DNA from: Manis javanica
Taxonomy: Eukaryota > Chordata > Mammalia > Pholidota > Manidae
Length of the DNA: 64,000 nucleotides
Assembly (NCBI RefSeq): GCF_040802235.1
Contig: NC_133158.1
Span: forward strand, 41,978,001-42,042,000
Reading direction: 5' to 3'
The notes beneath the pieces were generated by a model. It did not search any database, had not been told where the DNA came from, and saw nothing but the letters and a program-made list of their open reading frames with translations. Shown here piece by piece: positions 8,938 through 51,475 of this stretch. The position numbers and the translations under genes were made by a program. Each line of letters starts with the position of its first letter. Positions within the stretch are counted from its first letter, which is position 1.

Positions 8938-9736
8938 TGTTGGGTATTTCCTCGGTCCTTGTCCCCGCCATGACAAAGAACTGAAGGGCAGAGACACAGT
9001 AGTGAAGGAGAGTAAAAGTTTTATTTAAGGTTACTTAAAGAGAGAAGTACAAGCCACCTCAGCAAGCAGAGGTGCACTGAAAGGTTAGAGAAAGTTTAAA
9101 AGGATACACACTTAGAAAGTGTGGGCGACCTCAGAGAGGACCACCCCCTGGAAGACTGAAAAGAGAGTTTAAAGTTAAAACATTACACACTTAAAAACGT
9201 TTGGGCGGCCTCAGGGAGAGGCATGCCCCAAAAGGCTGGGGTTTCCCCCTTTTAAGGTTTCTTTAGGAATGTGACTAAGGCCTGGGGGTGCAGACCTATT
9301 AAGTGGTCTTTGAATACTTAGAATTAGCTTAACACAAGGAAGTTCCTGGTCTGATTTCTCCCTGGGATACCGGGGTCTTAGTCTGGGAGCATATCAGACT
9401 GCGTGCCCAGCTCCCAAAGTGGGCTGAGTTCTTGTCTGTTTGCTAAAGTGTAAGTTAAGAATCTTACATTTTTAACTTCCTGGGTATTAAAATACAATAT
9501 TTAAGATGGAATCCTTCCTGCCTTTTACTATGTTGTTTACGGCTGGGCCTGCATGATTAATACAATAAAGACATGGCCTATGCTGAGGTACCCTCCTTTA
9601 TCTGGGGAATATTCAAACATTCCAGGCCAAGTTGCTCCTGGCTTTTTGAGCTTTAATTGATTAGTTTTGGGTCTTTTTAGTGCACTTTCTGGCTTTTCTC
9701 TTTCCACCCCGCTCATATCTATTTTCCTGCTTAACA
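8938..9736 (-). repeat. Solo LTR, minus strand (copy 2), inserted in an L2
   Basis: Starts TGTTGGGT and ends CTTAACA on the + strand, so terminal TG...CA is intact. It is 799 bp against about 903 bp in copy 1. It carries the same three degenerate units (about 9045-9240) and the same poly(A) signal. The L2 on either side joins if it is removed. It lies about 0.7 kb upstream of the WDR4 CpG island in antisense orientation. Confidence 0.72.
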
Positions 9737-10275
9737 ACAGGAACCTGCAAAATTAGGCGTCAGCCCCTGCCTTCATGGTATTTGCAGTCTGGAGACGGTA
9801 TTAGTCACTGCGCTGTGAATGCAAATAATGGAAAGGCAGAGAAGGCTTCTCTGATTGATAACTCCGCTGAAATGAAACTGGGTGGGTGGAATTAACCAAG
9901 TACAGTAAATAGACGGGGTGGTGGGGAGAACATTTCTGGAGGAAAGAATAGCATGTGCTAAGGCCCTACGGTTAGAGCACTGAGTCAGTGAACTGGAAGG
10001 CAGCCACTGCCACAGAGAATGAAGGGGGCCTGCAGTCAGCCAAGCCAGTTTTGTAGTTTCATGCATTGAGATTCGGTCTTTGTCGTGAGAGCAGCGAGAA
10101 GCTGCCAGTAGGCTTTAAGCAGGGGGAAGGGTCCGATGTATTCTTCAAGGACCTCTGGCTCCAGTGTGGAAACGGCATCTCTGGGGGTCAGGGGCAACTG
10201 TGGAGACCAGCAGAAGGGGGCTCTGGTGGTTTGGGTTGTGCGGAGGCCGTGGAGGTGGAGAGACAAGGAAATGTT
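9737..10275 (-). repeat. L2 fragment, 5'-ward continuation
   Basis: Diagnostic L2 phrases in reverse orientation: CCCTGCCTTCATGG, GTGCTAAGGCCCTACGG, TTTAAGCAGGGGGA and GGAGGTGGAGAGACAAG. Short open frames here are repeat-derived. Confidence 0.6.
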
Positions 10276-10749
10276 TCAGTTACTAGATGAACACTGCGAA
10301 CCACGGGGTCGGCAAATCCTGAGAAACAATCTTGAGAACTGGGGATTGGCGACGCCCCTGCAGGTACAAACAACCCTGGAAAAGCCGTTATTGTGGATTG
10401 AAAAGCAGCCTGCAGGGCGCCGCGGCTCATCTTGGCGGAGGTCGGCTGGGACCTCTTCCGCGCCTCGGCCTCGGCCCAGCGCGCTGCCCGTCCAACGCCC
10501 TGACCGAAAGAGGGGCACCCGCCGGGGAGGACACAGGCCCCGCTCCCCCCAATGGAAAAGGCGAACCCTGAGCGAGCGAACGCTATCAGCGTAGGGTGCG
10601 TGCCTTTCGGGCACAGTAGGTGCGCTGCAGGCCCAGGGCCGCAGAGCCGGAAACCCGCCCGAAGGACAACGGAGAAATAGCCTTCTACGCATGCCCAAGC
10701 GCGCTGCTCCCGCCGAGGTCATCTCGCGCCCCCTCGCAGCGCCTGCGTG

Positions 10750-10757
10750 TGACGTCA
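10750..10757 (+). promoter_or_regulatory. Perfect palindromic CRE (TGACGTCA)
   Basis: TGACGTCA lies 58 bp upstream of the WDR4 start codon, in the core promoter. CREB/ATF proteins bind this motif; use here is inferred. Confidence 0.7.
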
Positions 10758-10814
10758 CTGCCCGGCGCCCGCAGAAAGAGGGCTGGAGGGCGCACGTGGG
10801 CGGCGGGTGGGCCC

Positions 10815-41515
<30,701 letters not shown>

Positions 41516-42258
41516 TGCGGTGGTGGCTCTCCCAGCCCGCTCGTCCCTGGCTCCCCCTGTTAGGTCCCCACCAGCCCAGCGGCCAGCCAGGTGGCCAGAT
41601 TATGTTGGTATCTTGGGCTCTGGAACTTCCTGTCACCGGGCAGAGCCTGTCCTGCCTGGCGTCTGAGCACCCTTGCTGAGGGACACCGGGCAGCGCTGAC
41701 TAGAGCTGCTCAGGTGTGTAGCTCGGTGCCCGAAGGCCTCATCTTTGTACTTCAGGCAGTGCTGTGCCAGCTGTGGGTTATGTAGGTACTGCTCCGCTGG
41801 GCCACCCGTGCCAGCTGCATCTTCCTTGAGGGGAAACCTATGAAAAGACGTTATCACAGCAGCAAGAACATTTGTTATTTTGTCTGTCATCCCCTGGATG
41901 GTACACCGTGCTCTCCAACATGGTGGCCACTCACCACGTGGGCTATGGAAACCTAAGTGGAACGCTAGGCATCCCTAATTGAAGAGCAGAGTTGCTGCCC
42001 TGAGCTCCATCCCCGCGTGGCAGATGGCGCCCGTTGGAAGCGCAGCGGCAGCAGAGTGCTCGGTTGGACGGCGCTGGCCGAGCAGTGGACTTGTTCAGGG
42101 TGCTTGGGAACGTAGGAGCCTGGGCCTTCCTCACAGAAATGACTGAAGACATTGTGTACATGTATTATTTTGATTTGAACTCCTTGCACATGCTGCAGAG
42201 TGTAGGGGTGCCAGATGAATTCTAATCACTGATCAATAAAGAACTTCGGCAGCTTCTG
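41516..42258 (+). other. WDR4: WDR4 3' UTR (predicted)
   Basis: From the stop to about 18 bases past the first canonical AATAAA. No other coding frame or repeat family is evident in it. The cleavage site is approximate. Confidence 0.7.
42235..42240 (+). terminator. WDR4: WDR4 polyadenylation signal AATAAA
   Basis: CAATAAAG lies 720 bp after the stop codon and is the first canonical signal downstream of it. Cleavage is expected 10-30 bases later. Confidence 0.72.
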
Positions 42259-42259
42259 G

Positions 42260-45055
42260 AAATGTTCAGCAACATGTGGAGCTAACTACAAAATATATTG
42301 AGCAAAACCGTTTTTGATGAGTTGTAGTTTATGCCTGGACGATTTATTTACTTTTTGGTTTAAGAAACGTTTTGATGGTTAGGCTCCGAGGGATGTCTGC
42401 TGGTTGCTCAGTCCTGCCCTTCCCGCTTCCCATGATTGCTCTCAGATCAGGAAAACTGAGCGTGTCCGTGTTGACCTTGATGGATTCCATGGGGTGCTTA
42501 GAAACCAGATGATTTGTGTATAAAAAGCCAAAATGCTTCAGATTTTCCCCAGTTGCCTTAAATTGATCTGAAAACAGTGCTGTTTGCAGGCTGGTCAGGA
42601 CCACAGCCCGGGCCAGGCGTGGGGCTGGGCAGACATAGTTCAAGAGCAGAGGGGGTGTGCCTGGGATGGAAACAATGCCTGGCCAGAGTCCTCGTGCTTG
42701 TGCGTTCGGCGCGTGAGGAGCCTGACCTCATTAGCGTTGCCCTGGGCACAGGGAGTGTTGCCAATAATCTGCTGTGAAATTCTCAGATTTTGGAGAAGCT
42801 TGTTGGTGTCTTGGCTTAAGAAGGGTCAGCAGACTCGTCTGCAGATCAGATCCTGCCCACTGCCCCTCTGGCCTATGGGCTAAGAATGGTTTTCATATTT
42901 TTAAATGGTTGGAAAAAAATAGTACTGCATGTGAAAACCACATGCAATTTCAATCCTGTTCGTTGAGGCCTGGTGTCTGCTCTCTGCTACAGACAGTGGG
43001 GTGGCTGCCACTGGGCCGCAGGGCCTGCAGGACTAAAGTAGTCATTTTCTGGCGCATCTCAGAAAGGTGGCCTGTCCTGTGTGGTTTTAAAATGAACTGG
43101 CTACATTTCTTTGGAAAACAACAAAACCCTGTTACTCTGTGTTCATGTTGACCTTTGTCACCGCACATTCATTGTGCTCCTGGGGTGGGTGTCGGTCAGG
43201 GTCCTCCACGGAGAAGCCCCGGCTGGCAGGGGCGGAGCTGAGCGTGTGTAAGGCGGGTGGGTCCTCCTGCCCCCGAGTGGGAGACTCAGACTTGTCCGAG
43301 TACAGTGGTGTTGAGCCAGCTGTTGGGGCAGAGCAGTGTCAGGAGGGACCGTGGTGACCGACTGCCTGTCTTTCAAGTGGTAGCTTTTCACTCTTCCCGA
43401 GGCTTCCAGCACATATGACAGACCGAGTGCACTGAGGGGCTGATGGTGGCTGGCATTCCCCATGCCTCCTCCCGGGGCTGTGCTGGTCTCTCCTCCCTTG
43501 GATTCACCTCCCCGTGTCTAACCGTCCTGATACCACGGCTGTGCCGGTGTGGTGGAAGGGCTCGTGCTCCACTGGTGCGTCTGCTCCCCTAACTCCTGAG
43601 GACACACTGACCTTGGCTTTGGCCGGTGGGAGTCCCAGCAGCAGGTGTGGGGGAGGTGAGGGCGTACAGCACCCCTTTCTTCCCCAGCATCCTTCCTGAG
43701 TGGCTGCACCCCTCCCCACTCCTCAGGGCTGAATGGCTTCCTCTTCGGTCCTAAGACCTTGTCCAGGTTTCTAGAATTAGTTCCTCCATTAAAGGCCCTT
43801 AGCAATCCCAGGTGAACGTGAGCCATATTCTGGGGGGACCTTCTTTCTCAGTTGGTTGATTGGGCCTCAGACCTGTGGCACCCCACCTGCTGTATTTAAA
43901 GGGCGTCATGCCTCAGCTGGAATGGCAGCACGCCCCGTTGCCTTCCGACACCGCCTCGGTGAGAAGCCCGGCCCCCTGCCGGCCTGACTCCCCACCTTCT
44001 CTGTCCAGTTCTGTCTGCTGACCCCACTGCTGGAGCCTCACCACACAGCTCTTCAGTGTTATTTATCTCTAATTTTTCATTCTTGTTTAGTTCTATATGA
44101 CTTACTTTGGGGGAGGTCCTTGGGCTTTGTTCCAGCTCATCTATTATCTTAAAACTGGTCATCGTATTTCTTGACTGAGCACTTCCTTGTTCGTTCTGGT
44201 TCCAGTGGTGTAGAGCTGGGACTGCCCCGATGGGAGGTTCACCAACTGAAGGTGGGAGCATCCCCCAGAAGCAGGACACTGCCAGCAGCTGAGGGCTCCA
44301 TGCGGCCATACACCCTGTCCCCACAAGGCCAAGCCGACTGACCCCCAAGGGCCGAGCCCCCAGCACATTTGTTTGCTCTCTGTTGTTTCTGGTTCCTTTC
44401 CTTCAACTTCTTTGGTGAGATTCATCTACATTGTTGCCTGTGATTATAGATTGTTCATTCCCATTGCTACACAGTGGTCCCCTGTGAAAATACCAGTGTA
44501 TCCAATCTGTCCAATGGCATATGAATAGTTTACAAATTTCAGCTGTGATGAACATTCTGGCCCCGTTTGGAACATAATGTAAAGGTTCCTGTTGGGTGGA
44601 CTGGACTTGCTGGTTGTCTTGTGTTTACAACATACTGCCTATCCTTGTTAATTCAGCAGAACCAAAAATTCTGTGCATTCTCAATACTCAGCATTTAGGT
44701 TGTTACAGTGTTTAACTGCAAAGGCACAAACTTGGAGTTTCCAGCCTCTGTGTGGGAGACACTGAAGCTGCCCACCTAGTGTTCAGAGTTAAACTTGTTC
44801 TTGGCAAAGTCAGCTTTAAAAAAACTTGGGTCACCGACTCTGGGGTCTGCCAGCCACAAGGTCATGAAGGCCCTCAGCCAGCCTGCAAAGAGGTCAGTGT
44901 GGCAAGGAACTGAGGCCTCCTGCCAACAGCCAGCCTTGACTCCCCAGCTCGACTCCCTGCCAGGGGAAGCTGTCTTGGAAGAGCTGCTTTCCCGAGCAAA
45001 CAGCGTGGTGGATGGCCCTGCATCACCGTGACCCAAATCCCAGATGTGTTGACAT
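42260..45055. other. Intergenic, mostly unique, no gene recognised
   Basis: Only short frames without similarity that I recognise. 44770-45035 includes GAGGCCTCCTGCCAACAGCC, a phrase of an old LTR/DNA repeat, so its small plus-strand frame is not supported as a gene. Confidence 0.5.
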
Positions 45056-45059
45056 GAGC

Positions 45060-45480
45060 TTTTCTTTCTAATTTATTTCTCTTGGGCTTTCTTTGATTTG
45101 TGGATTTGGAAGTGCGGTCTTGGTGAGGGACCTCTTCATCATGAACTGTCTCTTTTTCCTTTGGTTTGAAATAGATTATCTGATGTTAATTAGCCCCTCC
45201 AACTTCCTTTTGATTAGTGCCAGCATGGCATTTTTTTCATCCCTTTAACATATCTATATTTATATTTAAAGTGGGTTGTTGTAGACAAGGCATCTTTTTT
45301 ATCCCCCAGATTTTGGATTTCAATAGAAATAGAACCTGAGCCACATAATGTAATTCAACAATTTCCAGTAGTCAGTTTGAAGTTTTTAAAACGTGAATTA
45401 ATTTTGAGAATGTAGTTCATTTAACCCAATACTGCAAAGAGTATTTCAGCAGAAAGTCCATATAAAAGTTATTCTTGAAC
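45060..45480 (-). repeat. Old L1M ORF2 (endonuclease region) fragment
   Basis: CTTTTGATTAGTGCCAGCAT, then TATTTAAAGTGGGTTGTTGT and AGACAAGGCATC are the reversed L1 'TTTTGATTAGTG...AAAGTGGGTTTCTTGTAGACAGCAT' segment. Confidence 0.7.
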
Positions 45481-45959
45481 CGTTTTGCATTCTGTTTTTA
45501 ATCCTGAGTTTAGGAATCTGGCGTGTAAATTAGACCCTCGCACTTCTCTAATTCGATTCTCTGCGTTTTGTGCTCCGCAGCCACACGAGACAAATGGTAC
45601 TCACACTGGTGTGTCAGGGCCGCTTGCGTGTAGTGTCGCCCTCCGTCCTGTGGCTCAGCTGTCACCTTGTCATCCGTTCTCACTTTGTCCCATGATACTT
45701 AATCCTTCTCCCCTCTTTCCCAACTTGCTTTGGGTGAATTGATAGGTTTTTAATATTCTACTTATTCAATAGTGTCTTTTTTCTTTTTTTTGATTTCACG
45801 ACTTTAACTCATCACTGCCTTTGATGTCACAGGCCTCCCGTACCGCGCACGAGCTGACCTGCCCTCTATCCCCCTCCTTTGTGCCCTTCTGTTCCTTTGT
45901 TCATGCTGTTGGAGTTGTGCTGGTGTGAGGGGAGCCTGAGGCTGCCAGCCTTAGAAGGG

Positions 45960-46330
45960 CCTGCTGGCTAGAGTGGCCCATCTGGCCGCTGAACTGGCAG
46001 GCAGCTGCCTAGACCGACAGAAATGCCACCGCATGGAGGTGGCCCCAGTGCTGAAACCGCACGTGCAGTGTGGCTTGTGCAGCCACTGCCCTCCTTCTGG
46101 GCGTCGCGTTCTCGTCCGTGCCAGGTAGAGGTCCACGTGATTAGCTCGCGGGGAGAACCCTGGGCGCCTGTCTGATGAGCTGCTCTGGCTGCAACACGCC
46201 ACACTTGTCAGCGCTCGGTGCTGGAACTAAGCGCGTCCTGTGTCTGTGGGGGATGGCTCCAAAGCCAGGCCTGTGCCCCGGCTCCGGCTCTGGCACCTTT
46301 TCCCTGTGCTGCCTGTCAGTGTGTCCTTGC
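45960..46330. other. CpG-enriched patch, unassigned
   Basis: CpGs cluster here (GGGCGTCGCGTTCTCGTCCG near 46099, CTCGCGGGG near 46145) in otherwise CpG-poor DNA. Plus-strand codons around 46020-46110 spell a Cys/His-rich stretch (QCGLCSHCPPSGRR), but no start or splice structure supports a gene. Confidence 0.4.
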
Positions 46331-46529
46331 GCTGTAGTGACTCCCAGCCATGGGTAGGACAGTGTGATGGCCCCTTGAGTCCCAGCAAGTCCCCGAACCT
46401 GGGGTGGTCTTGGGCAGTCACACATTTAGTTCTATTTATGTTTCAAACCTACAGTACATGGTAATCACTTTTGCTTTATACCCACCCTGTTCCATGCGGC
46501 AGGTGCTATTCACTTGCACCTGTTTAAGT

Positions 46530-46690
46530 TGAAAGAATTACAAAAATTTAAAATTCAGTTTCTCAGTCACATTACCCAAATTTCCAGTGCTTAACAGCCA
46601 AATGTGGCCAGTGTCTAGCATATTGGGCTGCACAGATGGAGAATATTTCTGTTGCTCCAGGAAGTTCTGGTGGACAGCAGTGTTTTAGAA
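46530..46690. mobile_element. MER3-like non-autonomous hAT transposon fragment
   Basis: TCAGTTTCTCAGTCACATTA, CAGCCAAATGTGGCCAGTGT, ATTGGGCTGCACAGATGGAG and AGTTCTGGTGGACAGCAGTG follow the order of a MER3-type hAT element. Confidence 0.6.
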
Positions 46691-46899
46691 TCCTGTGGCT
46701 TCTAAAGAGATTAAAATTGAGAAAAACATTTGTGTTTTCCCACACATTACCATTTCCAGTCCTGTTCAAGCCTTTGTGTAGATCCAAATTTGTGTGTAGT
46801 ACATACCATTTTTCTTCTGAACTTTAACCCTCCTTGTGCTGCAGGCCACCTGGTCATGATCCCCTCAGGGTTTTTTTCCCCCCTAAAAGTATTTCATCT

Positions 46900-47556
46900 T
46901 GACTTTAAAAACCCTTTTGAGATTATTGTGCATTAACACATGGTTGTTAGAATAATACCAAGAAGTCCCGTATTTCTTCACCCAGTACAATGTTACAGCC
47001 AGGAAACTAACAGGTAGGAGCTATGTCCTTGTGTACTCACTGGTGTGTGACTCCGGTTCTGTGCTGTGTTTTCACGTGTATGGATTCGTGTGACCACCAT
47101 GGTCAAGGTACAGGACAGATGTTCCCACCATAGGGGGTCCTTCGTGCTGCCCCCCTGCAGCCACAGTGCCCCCTCGGCCTCCCTCCTCCCCTGCCCAACC
47201 TCTGGCAACCACCATGTCCTCTGTCTCTGTCATTTTCTCATTTCAGAAAGCGACCTATGTGGGACCAGACAGTATGTAAGCTTTGGAAGCTGGCTTCGCC
47301 AGCACAGTCCTCTGATCTGTGCAAGTTGTTGGCTTTATCAAGAGTTTGTCCTTTTCAGGGCAGACTAGTGTTCCACCGCCACAGCTGCTCTGCAGTTTGT
47401 TGCCCTGGCGCCTGTGGTGTGTGCATCTGAGTTGCTTCCAGGTTTTGGCTGTAATCCGTAAAGCTGCAGTAAATATCTGAGTATAGGTTTCTTTTGAACA
47501 TAAATTTTCATTTCACAGGGATAAAGCCCCAAGAGTGCAACTGAGGACTTATAGAA
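46900..47556 (-). repeat. Old L1M 3' region (left part), interrupted by a younger L1
   Basis: Reversed L1M 3' UTR and ORF2 tail: AGACAGTATGTAAGCTTTGG, TTGAACATAAATTTTCATTT and GGGATAAAGCCCCAAGAGTG. It continues at 48774. Confidence 0.78.
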
Positions 47557-47568
47557 AGCACATGTGTA
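47557..47568 (+). repeat. Target-site duplication, left copy (AGCACATGTGTA)
   Basis: The 12-bp direct repeat is identical to 48762-48773 and encloses the younger L1 plus its extra 3' segment. Confidence 0.88.
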
Positions 47569-48761
47569 ATTTTATTTTATTTTATTTTATTTTTATGTAA
47601 GTTCCAGAATTTATTTAACTGATCTCCTATTGTTGGACATAGGGGTTGTTTTCAACTTCTTTTGCATTATAAATAGCACTTGCAAAGGTGAGTCTTGGAA
47701 CTAAGCCTCATCATATATCCCAAATTATTTCTTTAGACTTTCTATTTTATTTTATTATTTTATTTTATTTTATTTTAGTAGTAATCTACAATTACAGAAA
47801 GAACATTATGTTTACTAGGTTCCCCCCTTCATCAAGTCCCCCCCCACACCCCTTCACAGTCACTGTCCATCTGCGTAGTAAGATGCTGTAAAGTCACTAC
47901 TTGTCTTCTCTGTGTTGCACAGCCCTCCCCATGCACCTCACGCACTATACATGCTAATCGTAATGCCCTCTTTCTTTTTCCCCCGCCCTTATCCCTCCCT
48001 TCCCACCCATTGTCCCCAGTCCCTTTCCCTTTGGTAACTATTAGTCCATTCTTGGGTTCTGTGATTCTGCTACTGTTTTGTTCCTTCAGTTTTCCTTTGT
48101 TCTTATACTCCACATATGAGTGAAATCATTTGGTACTTGTCCTTCTCCACCTGGCTTATTTCACTGAGCATAATACCCTCTAGCTCCATCCATGTTGTTG
48201 CAAATGGTAGGATCTGTTTTTTTCTTATGGCTGAATAATACTCCACTGTTTATATATACCACATCTTCTTTATCCATTCGTCTACTGATGGACATTTAGG
48301 TTGCTTCCATATCTTGGCTATTGTAAATAGTGCAGCGATAAAGGGGTGCATCTGTCTTTTTCGAACTGGAGTGCTGCATTCTTAGGGTAAATTCCTAGGA
48401 GTGGAATTCCTGGGTCAAATGGTATTTCTATTCTGAGCATTCTGAGGAACCTCCATACTGCTTTCCACAATGGTTGAACTAGTTTGCATTCACACCAGCA
48501 GTGTAGGAGGGTTCCCCTTTTTCCACAACCTCGCCAACATTTGTTGTTGTTTGTCTTTTCGATGATGGCGGTCCTTACTGGTGTGAGATGATATCTCATT
48601 GTGGTTTTAATTTGCATTTCTCTGATGATTAGCGATGTGGAGCATCTTTTCATGTGCCTGTTGGCCATCTGGATTTCTTCTTTGGAGAAGTGTCTGTTCA
48701 GATCCTCTGCCCATTTTTTAATTGGATTATTTGCTTTTTGTTTGTTGAGGTGTGTGAGCTC
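47569..48761 (-). mobile_element. Young 5'-truncated LINE-1 with probable 3' transduction
   Basis: Read on the minus strand: L1 ORF2 tail and 3' UTR (48761 to about 47778), an A-rich (AAAAT)n tail (47743-47777), about 147 bp of non-young-L1 sequence (47596-47742), a second A-rich tail (47569-47595), then the target duplication. The duplication flanks the outer tail, not the inner one, so the 147 bp travelled with the L1. Confidence 0.82.
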
Positions 48762-48773
48762 AGCACATGTGTA
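48762..48773 (+). repeat. Target-site duplication, right copy
   Basis: AGCACATGTGTA, followed by GTTTTCTAAGAAAGGG, where the old L1M resumes in register. Confidence 0.88.
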
Positions 48774-49640
48774 GTTTTCTAAGAAAGGGCCACATTTTCA
48801 CCAAGTGGCCGCACTGCTTGTGTTCCCTCTAGCAATATATGGTTGACCCACATTCTCAGCATCCTCACCAGCATTTGGTGTTGTCACTGTTGATTAATTT
48901 CAGCTGTCTGCTGGGTGTGTGGTGTTACCTCATTATAGTTTAGACTTTCACTTCCCTGGTGGCCGGTGATGTTGAGCATCTTGCCATGTGCTCGTTGGTC
49001 ACCTGTATGTATGTCCCCTCCACTGGAGTGTCTGTTCGTGTCTTTGGTTGTTTGTAATTGGACTGTTTTTCCTGTTGAATTTTGAGAGTTCTTTATCTGG
49101 GTTCTTTGCCATGTGCATGGACTCCGGAATTTCTGCCCATTTGTGATTTGTCTCTCACCCTCTAATACAGGGTCTTCTGCAAAGCAAATGTTTTTAATGG
49201 CAACAGGATCCATTTGTCAGCTTTTCCTTTGAATGGCACTTTTGGTGTCAAGTCTAAGAGCTCTTCACCTAGCTTTAGATCCTAAAGATTTTCTTCTCTG
49301 ATTTTTCTAAACGTCTCACAGTGTTGCATTGAAGTCCATGATCCATTATGAGCTAGTCTTTTATAAGGTGTGAGGATCTGTCCTTTTTGTCTGTGGACAC
49401 CCATCTGGCCTAACCCCACTCGTTGGAAAGGCTTTTTCTCCTCCATTGAACTGCTTTTGTGGCCTTTATTGTTGAAAGATATTTTCACTAGATATGGTTC
49501 TTGGGTGACAGAAAAATTTCATTTCTTTAGAGGCGTTCTTGCTTTGTCTCCTGGCCTGTGTAGCTTTGCCAACAGTCTGTCTTCTGTGCTGGCTCCCGAC
49601 ATGTCTCTACATCAATCTTTGTTGGGCTTTACGACCCTGA
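48774..49640 (-). repeat. Old L1M, right part
   Basis: Reversed ORF2 tail: CTCACCAGCATTTGGTGTTG, TGTTGAATTTTGAGAGTTCT, TTTGGTGTCAAGTCTAAGAG and GAAGTCCATGATCCATTATG. The junction with 46900-47556 reconstructs one continuous element if the young L1 is removed. Confidence 0.75.
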
Positions 49641-50119
49641 AGTAGGACCCTCCATATATCTCTCCTTTGCCGACTGACACGGTGTCAAGCTTGGTCAGCA
49701 GAAAGAGCCAGGGAGCCAGCAGGGGGGTGGGGCTGCTGTCTGGGTTCCAGAGTGTTCTCTGTCCAGGCTCCTGTGGTGCGTGGCTGCCACTGAGCCCCCA
49801 CCAGGCAGTGGAATGCTGAGCACAGGTGAAGCAGAGGACGGGGGCAGCCAACAAGTGGCTGCCGGGAGTCCTGTGGTCTGTGGCAGGAGGCTCTCTGCTC
49901 GCCAGCCCAGGCCCTCCGGGAGCCCGGTGAGCATCACAGCGTGCACGTCACAGGTGCACACCTTCAAACGAGGTCCAGGCCCCAGCCCTGCTGGGATCTG
50001 TGGTTTTCGCTGAGGCCCAGAGAGCCAGCGCCCCTCCAGGTCTGCTGCTCTGGGACCCTCTGCCCCTGTCCTGGAGAGGGCGGCTGCCCCTGACCTCACC
50101 TTTCCTCTGCTCTGGAGTC
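49641..50119. other. Intergenic, no feature recognised
   Basis: C+G-rich sequence with overlapping short frames on both strands and no recognisable family. Confidence 0.4.
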
Positions 50120-50760
50120 TGTTTACACCTTGGTGATAGTCCTCTGTTGCTCTTTAATAATTCTTTATGTTAGACTTTTTTCTCTTCAGACTGTGTGGTT
50201 TCTATCTCTTGACTGATACACATTCTTTTATTTCTGCTGAAAAAGAAAATGTGTTATATTTTCCTGGCTGCTTTTTTTCCCCTTCTTCATTGGTTTTCTG
50301 TAACTTGATTATGATATTCTTTGAGGGTGTGTGTGTGTGTGTCCCCCTTAGGGCTTGTTGGCCCTCTTAGATCAAATTTGGAAATTTCCAGCTATTACTT
50401 CTTCAAAGTTTTTCTTCCCTCCTCCCTCCCTGCCTTTGGCCGTGACATGTTCTTCTGCTGGTTTGATGTGGACGCTCTGCTCCTCTTCTTCAGGCTTTTT
50501 CCTGTTTTTGCTTCATTTTGGGTAGATTCTGTTTCTGTATCTTCGAGTCCCTCATCTTTGCTTCTGTGGTGTCTAAGCTGCTGCTGATGCAAGGCTGGGT
50601 ACTTCCCACATCAGATACTGTAATTTTCACCTATATCAGTTCAGTTTTGCTTTGAGAAAGTGTCTTCCCATTCTCTTCTAATCATACTCATTAAAAAATA
50701 TCTTTGAACAAATGGAACATATTTGAAAAAGTTGTTTCCTTTTTGCTAATTCCATCATCT
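50120..50760 (-). repeat. HAL1/L1M ORF1-like fragment
   Basis: AATTTGGAAATTTCCAGCTA, TTACTTCTTCAAAG and surrounding T-rich text match the reversed ORF1 region of HAL1/L1M. A short (GT)8 run lies at about 50329-50344. Confidence 0.5.
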
Positions 50761-51339
50761 TTGTCACTTCTGGGTCTGTTTCTGTGGACTGATTTATCAT
50801 CTGTGTAGCCACACGCCCAAGGTGCAGCCCTCCTTACGGGCGTCCTGGGCAGCAGCCATTCATTCAGCCAAGTCTCTATGCTGGCTGGAGAGGGCACGAG
50901 TGGTTCCTGGTCTGGAGGTGCCACGCTCTGGTGTCGGGTTTCACCCACACGTGGAGGTTGATGACTGAGACTCCGGGGCCCTCCCCTCTCGGGGTCCCTG
51001 CCTGAAGCTTGCTCAGTCTCCTCTCAGCTCAGGAGCTGGCCACACCCACCTGTGCTGCAGTCGGGGTCACGGCTGGGCAAGTCCTTGAGGATGTGTGTCC
51101 CTTTTTGGGGATGCTGACCTGTGCTGCCAGCTTTCCCTTGTGGTGGGAGGGCTGCTCCAGGCTGAGCCGCCTTTGTGGGTCGGAGGCAGAGGTCTTTGCT
51201 GCACTGGCATTCACACAGCCTGGGAGCGGGGAGGAAGGGCATCTGAACTGTCTGTGAGTAATCGTTGCCCGGTCACCCCTCTGTTTTGGGGGAAGCAGAG
51301 ACTGATCTTTCTAGCCTGTCATCTGTTATGAATTGCAGA
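50761..51339. other. Intergenic, no feature recognised
   Basis: Unique-looking C+G-rich sequence; small frames only. Confidence 0.4.
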
Positions 51340-51475
51340 TTTTTTCCCAGTTTTACTTTGGGCTTTTTGAATGTTACTTTCTTTTCAGTATGGATTTTTT
51401 TGTAGTCAGATCTATCCATCTTTTTGTTTATGATCTCTGGGCATCGGAAAGGTCTCCACTCCATGTACCTTTAAC
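51340..51475 (-). repeat. Old L1M ORF2 fragment
   Basis: TTTTTTCCCAGTTTTACTTT and CTTTTTGTTTATGATCTCTG resemble the reversed L1M tail. Confidence 0.5.

Noticed and set aside
7864..9736. The two minus-strand LTRs as the ends of one provirus
   Set aside because: The 170 bp between them is not retroviral and part of it is L2 that continues beyond the second LTR, so they are separate solo LTRs.
10188..10430. Minus-strand frame starting MSRGALQAAF next to the CpG island, considered as exon 1 of a divergent gene such as NDUFV3
   Set aside because: It does not resemble the NDUFV3 N-terminus, overlaps an L2, and in human the NDUFV3 start is roughly 14 kb from the WDR4 start, outside what this window would hold.
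43896..44366. 156-codon minus-strand frame in intergenic DNA
   Set aside because: No recognisable domain, no splice or promoter context.
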